A DNA stretch of 64,000 bases, taken from Impatiens glandulifera (lineage: Eukaryota; Streptophyta; Magnoliopsida; Ericales; Balsaminaceae). Made by a program: the position numbers and the translations under genes. Below are positions 41,898 to 52,965 of this stretch, in pieces; the stretch's first letter is position 1; the number at the start of each line of letters is the position of its first letter. The notes under the pieces are model-generated. The model searched no databases. It was not told the DNA's origin and was given only the letters and a program-made list of their open reading frames with translations. Where the stretch lies: positions 41,909,771-41,973,770 of the forward strand of contig NC_061869.1 of assembly GCF_907164915.1 (NCBI RefSeq). Reading direction: 5' to 3'.

Positions 41898-42463
41898 ACA
41901 ATATCTTTCTATTACTCTGTTCGGGTAACCAATCATTTTGTACCATGAACTTGCTTCCATATTTGTCAACTCAATTTCTCGGTTAAAAACCTAATGGAAT
42001 TAAAGTTTATTAAAAATTAAGCGGTAACGGTTATTTATATTAAAGAGAAGCCTTTGCTTTTAAAAAATGAAGTAATCCATCTAAAAATCGTTCGACTTTT
42101 GATAAAAAATTACCAGTTCGGTTTTTTGCCCGGATAAATGACCAGTAACATTAGGAAAGAAACTTACCGGTTATTCTTGTGAACCACTTTGGTAAAATCT
42201 ATGAAAACTTGTCTAGAATAATTATATCTGATTACAATTCTCAAAGAGTTATTCATCGAGTAACGTGAAAAGTTACATCTCTTCCCATTCACATTCATGA
42301 CTAACGTAACAACTAGATATTTCTATCCAATGGATCTTAGGATGACCCTTAAGCGGTCTAATATGTCTATTTAAGAATGATCTTTCTAAGAACGACTCAC
42401 AACAAGTTTATCTCAGATCTCTTTAAAGTCTAGAATCTTTTCCTCAATCTCTATCTTTCGAAA
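41898..42463 (+). promoter_or_regulatory. Spacer with TATA-like box upstream of the second ORF3
   Basis: No coding frame. TATTTAAG at 42368-42375 lies about 90 bases before the ATG at 42464, like the TATA-like boxes before the other ORF3 genes. Confidence 0.5.
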
Positions 42464-43168
42464 ATGAATCTAGTATCTGCTCGTACCCCTCTTCTTATCG
42501 ACTTCCACTCCGTTCTTTTTCTTGAAAATTGTGAAACTCTCGAAATGGTGTTTCAACCCTTGGAACATTCTGGGATAATAAAATTCCTTGAACGATCTCA
42601 AAGGATCTATGAAGAAGAAGTCTTTGAGTTCTTCACAAATGATAGAGTGGTTGACGGTTTTATCGTATCGAAAGTGGGAGAAGACTCCCTTATGGTTGAA
42701 TAGGAAGATTTCAATTTATTCTTTGATCTTCCCATCGAGGGGTTCTCCAAATTTCTTCCATCCCTGGATAACATTATCCATGAAATGTCATTCCTTTTCT
42801 CGAACTCTTGTACTCCGATAGAAACTTATGGAGTCAAATCCAGGTTATGTTCTCACATTCAGATTCTTAGTGACATAGTTGGTAGATCCATCATTGCAAA
42901 AGAAACAACTCATTTCTACACAAAGAAAATATTGGAAATGATGATCGCCATAGTCAATGACATCCCAATCAACTGGTCTCACGTCATCTTTGAAAATCTG
43001 AAGAAAATGATTTATTCAACAAGAAAAATGATCGGATATATCCCTCAAATCAGCATCATCCTCCTCTCCCTCAATATCAATCTTGGACCAGGAACCTACG
43101 TGAGATCATCCAATATTTTGACCAAATTAAAGGTCATAAATTGGATCAATAGGATTGAAGGATCATAA
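42464..43168 (+). pseudogene. Second ORF3-family gene (one in-frame stop)
   Basis: One frame of 235 codons from MNLVSARTPLLIDFHSVLFL to INRIEGS, interrupted only by TAG at 42701-42703 after SLMVE. Landmarks: HSGIIKFLERSQRIYEEEVF, FDLPIEGFSKFLPSL, TYGVKSRLCSHIQILSDIVG, the core MMIAIVNDIPINWSHVIFEN, then GYIPQISIILLSLNINLGPG. It matches ORF3-B over its full length, so the N-terminal globular domain is about 220 residues. The charged C-terminal extension of ORF3-E is missing here. No membrane segment. Unknown function. Confidence 0.75.
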
Positions 43169-43616
43169 ATTAGAAGGGATGAAATCAAAGATTTTCATGT
43201 AATTATGTCATATTTTAGCCTAAATTAATGTAAACCTGTTATTTTGTTTCAAAAACCGGTTATACTATTTTGAATTGGCATTTCTTAATTAATGAAGTTA
43301 TTTACTAAGTTGCATTTAATAAATGCTCTTGAAGTAAAATATTAATTAAAGTTCAAAACCGATTATACAATTTTTGAATTGGCATATTAATTAATGAAAC
43401 GGTTATTTATTAAGTTGCAGTTAATAAATACTTTTAAGAAAATTAATTAAAATCTAAACAGTTATATTCATGCATTTAATTTTTGCCTTGGGAAAAGACT
43501 TATTTTCAAATGAGGCGCCATTTTTGCCGATTTTAGGGGGCGTGGGAACACACGTTAAAAAGTGATGTTTCAATACCTCTTTTGGCAATCAATCACTTAA
43601 CCGGCACAATCCATCA

Positions 43617-43625
43617 TATAAAAGG
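43617..43625 (+). promoter_or_regulatory. TATA box upstream of ORF3-E
   Basis: TATAAAAGG, 115 bases before the ATG at 43740. It is the clearest of the ORF3 TATA boxes. Confidence 0.6.
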
Positions 43626-43739
43626 AAAGCATGCCGAATTTCAGGAATATCGCATCTGCCAAAAACCATAGAATATCTCTATTTCTCTAACTTCTCTTTA
43701 GAAATTATACCCTTTTATCTTCTCTATTCAAATATCAAA

Positions 43740-44552
43740 ATGGTAAAAGATAATGATTTGTTCAATCATATTGTCCAGGTTAACTTCGATTGCATCTATC
43801 GAGGAGGATCGATCAAAATGAGGACGCTAATACATTCTATCGAGAAATCTGGCCTGAGGAACTTCATAGAAGGTCCGACGTTCTACTATCCAAAAGCGGT
43901 CAATGAGTTCTTCCGCACGGCGAGGTTAGTAGACAGTTCTATCTTGGCAAAAGTTAACGATGTAGAGTTTACCATCATAGAAGAACTCTTTTCCAATGTT
44001 CTGAAACTTCTAACTAAGGGTTGCGACTTCTCAAAGGAGTTATCTCGCACCTTGACGTCCAAGCTACAAATACTATTTTATGATACCGACATTCTGGTAA
44101 ACTTTAACGGAAAGAAGAAGGATATGAAATGTGAATATCGTGTCTTGTGCGATATCACCGGTAAAGAACTACAAGGGAAGGGAAGAAATTTCGACAGCCT
44201 CTCTCGATCAATGTTCGATATGATGGGCGTCATAGTAAGAGGCGACAAAATAAACTGGGGATTTATCCTTTTCAATACTTTGTACGAAATGGTGACTCCC
44301 AAATCCAACCGAAACTATGCATTTTCCATGCAGATCAGCTGGAATCTGAAACATCTAAACGTACCTACCGACCCAGGTTCTCCACTTCCCTTGAGAAAAA
44401 TTTTAACTTCTGTTAGCACGGGTATATATTTCGTTCAAATGAGCAAGGTCAAAGGCTCCATATCTGGAGCCCCTAGCCAACAACCGGTTGGCGCAGAAGC
44501 GGCTAGCGAAAAGACCGATAACGGTTCTAAGCAAACCAACCCAAAAAACTGA
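43740..44552 (+). CDS. ORF3-E, open N-terminal part
   Basis: A 270-codon frame starting MVKDNDLFNHIVQVNFDCIY, with SGLRNFIEGPTFYYPKAVNE, VNDVEFTIIEELFSNVLKLL, KCEYRVLCDITGKELQGKGR, the core MMGVIVRGDKINWGFILFNT, NRNYAFSMQISWNLKHLNVP and PLRKILTSVSTGIYFVQMSK. It is the best-preserved copy of the ORF3 globular domain (about 220 residues) and enters a Ser/Thr/Gln-rich linker before a TGA. No signal peptide, transmembrane helix or enzyme motif is visible. It has its own TATA box. It may be the putative plant transposon protein family (recalled, not searched). Confidence 0.7.
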   Translation: MVKDNDLFNHIVQVNFDCIYRGGSIKMRTLIHSIEKSGLRNFIEGPTFYYPKAVNEFFRTARLVDSSILAKVNDVEFTIIEELFSNVLKLLTKGCDFSKELSRTLTSKLQILFYDTDILVNFNGKKKDMKCEYRVLCDITGKELQGKGRNFDSLSRSMFDMMGVIVRGDKINWGFILFNTLYEMVTPKSNRNYAFSMQISWNLKHLNVPTDPGSPLPLRKILTSVSTGIYFVQMSKVKGSISGAPSQQPVGAEAASEKTDNGSKQTNPKN

Positions 44553-45645
44553 TCAGAATCATTGAAAAAACATCGGTCTGCCACCGAGTCTACCTCCAGC
44601 GCTGCTAGTATGGCTAAGACAAAACAGAAGGAGACAAATGAGATGTCCTCAGATCAACATAAAACACAACCTAAGGTAAATATTTCAATCCCACTTCTTT
44701 TTGATGCCACAACTGTTGTTCATCCTTAGAAGGAAGCATCGGTACCTCCTAATACTAATATTGAGTCTGCGGTTTTAGAGGTTCAACCGGTAGTACATGA
44801 CATTATACAATAGGTTGTTGATGAAACCGATTGGATGACTGAAACTCATCGGACAAATATTGTTGATAAAAGCAGTCAAATAGATGAAACAAATACGGAA
44901 AATATTGATGAAACTGGTCGGTCATCTCCACCTAAAACTGATCCATCCACCGTGCTAGAAACTGGTTAGTCGTAGAAGGCATCTACCGTCAAAACGATGT
45001 AAATCAAGAGAATTAGGAGATGATCCCTACTAATATCGTGGATTCTCCAACTTTAAAAGAGAAGACGGCGAGGAGTGTTGTTTCAAACACCATCAAGCCA
45101 ATAGAAGATGATACAATCTCGACCCCTCGTAAAGATGATGTAGCCGCTGAGGAAACAATTAAGCTTATCCTCAAGGAGGTGAACGACAAAGCAAGTGAAA
45201 CCATAGATCTCTTCTTTGCATGGGCAAACACAAGGATGGAAACGAGCTTTAGTGAAGCCTTCCCGTAAGGTTCCAAAAGAGAAGAAGTGGTTTGAAATCT
45301 TTGAACAAGTGATCTTTTCTTTGACAAAAACATCATCATTGACTAAGGCTCTTCTAAAAAATGAAGTTGTGGAGGCTTCTTCTAGAAGAAAGATATTGCT
45401 TTCGATCATTGAAAAATGATCTAAAAGGGGCTATAACAAGAGCGGATACGAATGTCATTCTGCTACTGAAAGTTGTCATGGAGGATTTTCTTTTAATCAT
45501 CTCAAAGTTTGAGCACAACACTCCAACGCCCGTATCGGATGAAGAAGGGCCTATTCCTCCTCAAGGTTAAATTCAAACTGTCAAAACTGAGCAGCCGCTA
45601 GTTGAAAAAGCTCAAACGTTTAAGCCTACCTAGACTCCCTCTAAG

Positions 45646-47677
45646 TGTTGGGTCAAATTATTTTGACTAAGTGTTGAAATAATTTAACCATTGAGATTTT
45701 GATGATGAAATGACTTATGAGTTTTGATTTAGGTGTATTGAAATCATATTTCATAAGACTTGGCTCTAATGAAGTCATTAGACCGATTTTGGCATTAGTT
45801 GCATAGAATTAGACGTACAGACTAACTCAACGGAGTTAGACATGTGGTCTAATGAATGTATATAATTATACATACAGTCTAACTCAACGGAGTTAGACGT
45901 GTGGTCTAATGAATGCATAGAATTAGACGTACAGTCTCACTCAACGGAGTTAGACGTATAGTCTAATATATTTGCAATTAGACGGATAATCTAATATGTG
46001 CGGAATTAGACATGCAGTCTAACTCAGCGGAGTTAGACGAGCAGTCTAATAGAAAGTGAAAGTTAGACGTGAGTCTAACTCCTTCAGACAAGTCTGAGGT
46101 TGAACCAGAATTAGACGTGTAGTCTAACTCAATGGAGTTAGACGTGCAGTCTAATAGTTATTGGATAATTAGACGTGTAGTCTAATTATGTGAAAGTTAG
46201 ATGTGAGTCTAACTTCTTCAAACACGTCTAAGGTAGAACCGGAATTAGATGTGCAGTCTAACTCAGTGGAGTTAGATGTGCAGTCTAATGGTTATTGGAT
46301 AATTAGACGTGTAGTCTAATTAAGTGAAAGTTAGACGCGCGTCTAACTCCTTCAGACAAGTCTGAGGTAGAGCCATAATTAGACGTGCAGTCTAACTTAT
46401 TGGAGTTAGACGTGCAGTCTAATGGTTATTGGATAATTAGACGTGTTGTCTAATTAAGTGAAAGTTAGACGTGAGTCTAACTCCTTCAGACAAGTCTGAG
46501 GTAGAACCGGAATTAGACGTACAGTCTAACTCAGTGGAGTTAGACGTGCAGTCTAATGGTTATTAGATAATTAGACGTGTAGTCAAATTAAGTGAAAGTT
46601 AGACGTGAGTCTAACTCCTTCAGACAAGTCTGAGGTAGAACCGAAATTAGACGTGTAGTCTAACTCAGTGGAGTTAGACGTATAGTCTAATGGTTATTGT
46701 AATTAGACGTAAGTCTAATTCTATTAGACCAGGCGGTCTAGTAGACTCGGTTATTAGAAGGGATGTTTGATTTCATTAGACTGATTTTCACAATCCGTCT
46801 AACTGAAATACATCTATTGCTCAGCTTAAGTAGTATGCTTGAAGCTAACATTCACCTACCCACGTGCTATAGCTGTACCCTACTTCTGCTCCATTTTTTA
46901 GTGAAGATCAGTACAACAACTATATGCATCCAACCAACGAATGCCATGTAAGAGAATTTTCCTCACATTACTTGTTTTGTAGGTATATCTCTGATAGAAT
47001 ATTCGGCGCACTACCAGTAATGTACGGCCACGATCCTTGTGCTCAGAACCTGCTGTGTACAATGGAGGCTTTCCAATGGAAGAGTGCCACGTATCATTCT
47101 AAAAGATTCGACCGTTAGCTCCTGCTTTGTATTTAACAAATCTCAAGGACAATGGACAATCTGTCTTACGAATTTGCCGATCTCGATCATCTTACTTACT
47201 GAGAATTCAAGCCTTTGAATATTCATATTTCGAAACTGCTTTCTGATTGTACTGTGTGTGAATCAAGAGAGAGGTAGAATCAAAACACCTTTAGCTGAGT
47301 GATATTCTTCATCTTCTAATTGAACAGAAAGTGTTCTTTTCAATAGTGAGCTAAGTGTGTGTAAACTATATTTTGATTCAAATCATATTATAGTGAATCC
47401 TTCCGGTGGTTGGAAGAAGGGGTGACGTATGAGAGTTTCTCCGAACATCCATAAACAAACTGATGTGTTCTTTCATTTCTGTCATCTTTTCATATTTCTT
47501 CTTGAGCTTCAAACCCATGTAAACAATTTCGCCTTGAATCTGTTTCAAGTGTTTACAAGTGTTTGCGTAGAATAAAAAGCGAATTAAATCTCTAACAGGA
47601 TTTCTTTCAAAACTGTTTTTCATAAGTCTTCATCCATAGCCAGACCCCCGTCTCTATTGATTAATCCAATCCTATCA
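45646..47677 (+). mobile_element. Solo LTR with TSD CTAAG
   Basis: Starts TGTTGGGTCAAATTATTTTG and ends TTAATCCAATCCTATCA. CTAAG flanks it at 45641-45645 and 47678-47682, and no PBS follows. It is therefore the product of LTR-LTR recombination of a full element. It contains the palindrome array (45800-46745), promoter (GACCGTTAG 47110-47118, TATTTAA 47130) and leader hairpins (47395-47453). It interrupts ORF3-E in frame context. Confidence 0.9.
45800..46745. repeat. TTAGAC/GTCTAA palindrome array in solo LTR
   Basis: Units such as TTAGACGTGCAGTCTAA and TTAGACGTGTAGTCTAA in a higher-order repeat of about 134 bases (starts near 46111, 46243, 46378, 46511, 46645), each also holding CAGACAAGTCTG. 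Same array as 5950-6835. Confidence 0.9.
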
Positions 47678-48827
47678 CTAAGAAACAAGAACTATTTGAT
47701 GGTTTTGATATTAAGAGTCCGTGCGTTAAAGAAATGTATCTTGTAATTGGAAAATAGGAATATGAATGAATAACCGAGAGAAATAAACTCACTTCGGTTG
47801 ATGAAATTGAGTCCAGTTTGCTGGGGTCAACTTCAAATGAAGAAGAAAATGAGGACGGGCAAGATACTGCCAACTCCAATCCAATACTTGCCGAAAAGGA
47901 AATCGAAATACCTGCAAATCTTTATCGGGTAAGTCCTTTAGTCATAATAACAAGACGAAGAATGATAGTGTTGAGAGACCTACCTGCACAACACGATCTC
48001 TTCAAATCAGTTCTCATCTTCAATCTCGTGCTATTGGCTCAACTCGATCCACCTCTGAAGAAATCACAAGGCAGGACATTGAGAAGATTCTTCGAAATAT
48101 TCTAGCTCCATGGAAAGCATCTATTATAGCCCGTTTGGATGAAATGGACAATGAGCGAGCATCCTCGTCAAGCTCCCACAATCAAGGATTGGCGAAGGTG
48201 AGGAAGGAATTGGGACAAATGAAGCCCATCATATCCAAGACACTTTTGACTATCGAAATTGTGTCATCATAACTTTTAGAGATGGTTAAATCTCAAAGCA
48301 CTGCCAATGCTGAAAAACTAAGGGAGCATGAAGAAATTGCCCGTTGTATTCAGGAAGAAGAAGACACTAAAGCTAAAGCCACTGAACAAGCTGATGAAGA
48401 GACTACATGACGTCTTCATGAGGAACTTAATGCAGATGCTACATCTGTTCCAGAACCTACTTCCAAAAAGTCTAAGGCGGTTAAACGAAAGAAGTCTAAG
48501 AAATCTGAGGCACCGAAGAATAAAATACCGGAGAATGAAATGTCGGAGGATGAGATACAAGAGGAATATGCATCGTTGATACGAAGACGTAAAATTACAA
48601 CACCTCAGCCTCAACCGGAAGTACCCTCATCATAAATTCCATGTAGTGCTCGGTCAAGCCGAAGAATACGAAGAGGTGGTGGGAGCTCCGTTGACAATGA
48701 TCCTGATCATCCAAGTAGAAGAAATACTGAAACCAACATTTCCGGTCAACCAAATCAGGGATTTATGTCAAAATGGATAGAAGAAGACCTCTCACAATCG
48801 GTTTCAAAACTGAAAAGAGTTTTATAA

Positions 48828-50199
48828 AAGAGGTGCAACCGGTATTATCTTCAAATGTATAAAGACGACACAACCGGTAGAACCAATCATCTTTATCTCT
48901 TCGGTTTTATAAAAGACGCGCAATCGGTATTATCTTCAACTATATAAAGACCTATAGTATTTTTGGTTTTTATAAAGAAGCACAACCGGTAGAAGACAAA
49001 TAGTATTTTCAGCTTTACATCAGAAGCTCAATCGGTAGTATGACCAATTGTCTATCTGGTTTCACATAAGTACCACCACAGGTAGACTGCTCAGTAGTTT
49101 GCCCGGTTATTTACAAGAAGCATAACCAGTTATATGCTAAAACAATTTTATCCAAGGTACAACCGACAATTTCCATATCAATGTTATGCATAATATATCC
49201 GTAATTTCATATAGCAGTCTTCAAGCATCTAGATTGTCCTATTTCCATTTCGGTGAAAGATATCTTGGAAGCATAAGTCTGCCAAATTAAGTTTGATATC
49301 TTGGAAGCATAAGTCTTCCAAATTAGACTACCATTTCGGTATAAGTCTGATATAGTCTACTTGGAGCAGTTATCTGTCACATTATTCTAGACAGTGAAAT
49401 CATTAAAAAACAAAATTGTGTGCTGATTTCTCCTTGGAAATCATTAATCAAATTAATGCTATGTTGACCTAGTATCAGAGTACAAACAAAATAAAAGGGT
49501 ATCCCAAAGTTATATACTACACTGATCAACCAATTAAATTCAAGAAACAACGTACTATCAAGGAAATATATCCGTTGAAGAAGAAGAATATGACCGTTGT
49601 CATATTTCTATTTAAGAGAACGAATTTCAACCAGATTAAAAACCTTGCAATCCTGTTTAAGACCGTGCTCACATTCATTATCTGATATATAACTTTCATC
49701 TATTTCTATTAAATCGCTCAAGCTTTTAAAATAGTGTGTGCTAGAAACTCAAGTGTATTAAAATTTAATTTATTCTGTGTGAGTGGTGAGTATTGTAATT
49801 TCATAGAATTTGTATCTGTTCAACAAAGTGAGCTTATTGAAAGGTCGAAAACAAACAGCTACTAAATCTCGGGTGTCTGATATAACCATTGTAAATCTGA
49901 ATATTCTAGTAAATATCCTTCTCAAAGGTTTGAGAAGAAGGGGTGACGTAGAAGTTTATCTCCGAACATTCATAAATTCTGTGTTGTGCTATCTTTCCTT
50001 TGTTGCTTCCTAAACCGATTACGTGTTGCTTCAAGTTGAAACAAACACTTCTGCGCTTCAACTCGGTTCAAGAGTTTCTGGCAACTTGCAAAATATAGAG
50101 ACCGATACGAACATCTAATAGGGTTATTCTCAACTGGTGTGTATGTAAGCGTTCACCTTTTTGAGAACCCAGTCTCCTTTAGCGATCCCGACCCTAACA
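48828..50199 (+). mobile_element. Copia-type LTR upstream of copia-C pol
   Basis: The end GACCCTAACA at 50199, promoter TGACCGTTGTCATATTTC (49591 on) with TATTTAAG (49609-49616), and leader hairpins at 49916-49976 (CTTCTCAAAGGTTTGAGAAG) identify an LTR. The start is not proven; it is placed just after ORF3-E. The first 300 bases carry repeated TATAAA and CAACCGGTA motifs. No PBS follows. It may be the 3' LTR of the element owning ORF3-E, or the 5' LTR of copia-C with the leader and gag deleted. Confidence 0.6.
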
Positions 50200-50209
50200 T
50201 AGCTGTATT

Positions 50210-52965
50210 TTGCAGGGTAAATAAATTAAACGCTTGGAAGATTGAGAATGGTATTTAGAAAGTGGGTGTTCATGGCACATGCCAGGACACATCAAACTGT
50301 TAACCGATATTGTGAAAGAATCCGGTTCAAAGATAATTTTCGGTGACAACACTAAGGGTAAGACTGTGGGCAAGGGTAAGATCGTCCATGGCAACCTAAC
50401 TATAAATAACGTGCCACTTGTTGAAAATCTATACTATAATTTTCTTAGCATAAGTCAAATGTGTGATATAGGATATACTATCAAATTCCACAAATAAACA
50501 TGCTTAGTCAATAATCAATAGGGATGTACTTTGTTGACAAGGCAAAGGATAAGAAACATCTATAAAGTAGACCGGAGGAATAAATGCTCTTACTCCATGT
50601 TTGCTATTCGTTTGTATTAATAAAGAGTTAGTTCAAGGAATTCCTAACATGACGGTAACCTAACTATTAATAAATTCATTTGTACTAAAGAGTTAGTTCA
50701 AGGAATTCCTAACATGATGTTTTAAAAATATAAGGTTTGCTATGCGTGTCAAATGGGCAAACAAATGAAATCAACTTTCAAAAGTAAAGGAAATATTCAA
50801 TCTAATAGATTCTTAGAGCTTTTACACATGGATTTATTCGGACCGATTAGGTAATAAGATTAGGAGGAACGAACTACACTTTTAGTAATTATTGATGATT
50901 ATTATAAATTTACTTGGCTCATTTTCTTAATTTCTAAAAATCAAGCAACCCCAAATTTGATTAAAATGCTTAAAAGAATACAAAATGAAAAATCTGTACA
51001 TTTTAACAAAATTAGAAGTGATAGAGGCACCAAATTTACTAATAGAGTTTTAACTTCATATCTTGAGAAATCTAGTATTAGAGACGAGTTGTCTAGTGAT
51101 AGAACTCCTCAACAAAATGGATTAGCTGAGAGAAGAAAGAAAACCTTCAAGAAAGCTTCCAGATCCATGATGGCCGATTTAGGTGCTGCTAAAAAACTTT
51201 GGGCAGAGGCTATGAATACCGCATGTCATACTCAAAATCGGTCCATGATAAATAAACGTCTTAATAAAACAACTTTTAAGGTTTACCATGACAAAGTTCC
51301 TAATATCCGGTATTTAGGATCTTTGGTTGTAAGTGTTATATACACAACAATGGCAAAAATCACTTGACCGCTTTTGATGCCAAATCTAATGCTGGTATTA
51401 TGTTAGGATATTCTGTAGTTAGTAAAGCATATAGAGTTTATAATAATAGGACTCTTACTGTCAAGAATCAACGCATGTTGTATTTAATGAATTTGTTGAA
51501 AGTAACACTTCCCTAATAAGCGAGTTATCTAACAGATTGGAAAATATAAATATTCAATCTGATAGTGAAGATGAAGCTCTGGTCTACCAAAGATTTGTCT
51601 ATGATTAAACGGTTAATAACGCTAAAATTCAGCAAGATCAAGCTTCTCCATAGCAAGTAGTTGACACCTCAGATTTTACAAAGGAAACCGTTCGGCCTGA
51701 CAATGATCAGCCTACCAGCTAGTCAAATCTTGATCAGATAATCGGTCGGTCGGAAAACATTTCAAGACCAAACTTCAAATGGAATAATGATCATCCTCAT
51801 GAGCTAATTATAGGTAACCCCTCTACACCCATCAGAATTAGGCATCAACTGGTAGAAGAATATGCAAATTCTACATTTATTTCACAGATTGAACCTATAA
51901 AGGTGGATGAAAAATTGCTTAATCAGGATTGGATTTTAGCAATGCAAAAGAAACTAAACCAGTTTGAGAGAAACAAAGTCTGGCATCTAGTTTCAAGACC
52001 AGCTAATCAATCTGTCATTGGAACTAGATGAGTCTTTCGAAATAATCTCAATTAAAACGGTTTGGTTAGGAGGAATAAGGCTAGACTAGTGGCCCAATGA
52101 TACAAACAAGAAGAAGACATTGATATTGAAGAATCATTTACTCATGTTGCTAGACTAGAGGCTATAGGAATTTTTCAAGCATTTGCTGCATTTAAAAATT
52201 TCAATTTTTTTTTCAAATGGATGATAAAAGTTCATTTCTAAATGGTATTATAAATGATAAGGTATATGTTTAACAACCTCCTGGTTTAAAAATAATGCAT
52301 TGATTAGTCAGGTTTATAGATTGGACAAAGCTCTTCACGGTCTTAAACAATCTCCTAAAGCGTGGTATGATACACTAACAAAATTTCTATTTAATCATGA
52401 TTTTACTATAGGATTTGTAGATAAAACGTTATTCAAATTTGAGAATGATGAACATATATTACTTGTATAAATATATGTAGATGATATTATTTTCGGATCA
52501 ACTAATCCAAAATTATGTGACAAATTTTCTAAGATGATGACTGACAAATTTAAAATGAGTATGATGGGAGAGTTGAGCTTCTTCTTAGGCCTTCAAGTTC
52601 GGCATATTGAAGGAGGAACTTTCATAAATCAATCCAAGTGTATAAAGAAGCTACTAAAGAAGTTTGGCATGGACAGTGTTCTACTGCTGCAAACCCAATG
52701 AACTCCTCAATCAAGCTAGATAAGGATGAAGATGTTCAAAGTGTTGACATCATTGCTTATCGTAGAATCATTGGCTTTCTCCTTTACCTAACAACAAGCC
52801 GACCAGACATATTGTTTGCGATCGAAGTATACGGGAGGTTCCAGGCTAATCCCAAACAATCTCATTATATTACCACTAAAAGAATATTGAAATATTTTAA
52901 GGGAACTCAAAATGGGAGACTGTGGTATCTGAAGGATTTCAGTTTCAATTTCAAGATTGAAACTT
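50210..52965 (+). pseudogene. pol: Copia-C pol remnant
   Basis: Starts at the worn protease region (GHIKLLTDIVKESG, GNLTINNVPLVENLYYNFLS, 50279-50497). It continues with CYACQMGKQMKSTFKSKG and LLHMDLFGPI, integrase IRSDRGTKFTNRVLTSYLEK and DRTPQQNGLAERRKKTFKKA (50957-51367), and the RT start ILAMQKKLNQFERNKVWHL. A frameshifted RT with [18 protein letters not shown] sequence lies near 52475-52515. The RNase H beginning is RPDILFAIEVYGRF and ILKYFKGTQNGRLWYLKDF (52638-52965). It is then cut off and joined to the dispersed repeat at about 52966. No gag. Many stops. Confidence 0.85.

Larger units (their letters stand above)
44553..48827 (+). pseudogene. ORF3-E, linker and basic C-terminus, split by solo LTR
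   Basis: The protein continues past several stops and frameshifts: a low-complexity linker, EETIKLILKEVNDKASETID (45020-45268), KVPKEKKWFEIFEQVIFSLT (45216-45419) and RADTNVILLLKVVMEDFLL. The solo LTR 45646-47677 follows, then KKQELFDGFDIKSPCVKEMY, TRQDIEKILRNILAPWKASI, a helical, coiled-coil-like EKLREHEEIARCIQEEEDTK, and the lysine-rich KKSKAVKRKKSKKSE, SARSSRRIRRGG and SKWIEEDLSQSVSKLKRVL, ending at TAA 48825-48827. Without the LTR the gene would be about 1015 codons. The basic clusters look like nuclear-localisation signals. Confidence 0.6.

Noticed and set aside
47378..47623. Minus-strand frame inside the solo LTR
   Set aside because: It covers the leader hairpins and has no domain; LTR sequence explains it.
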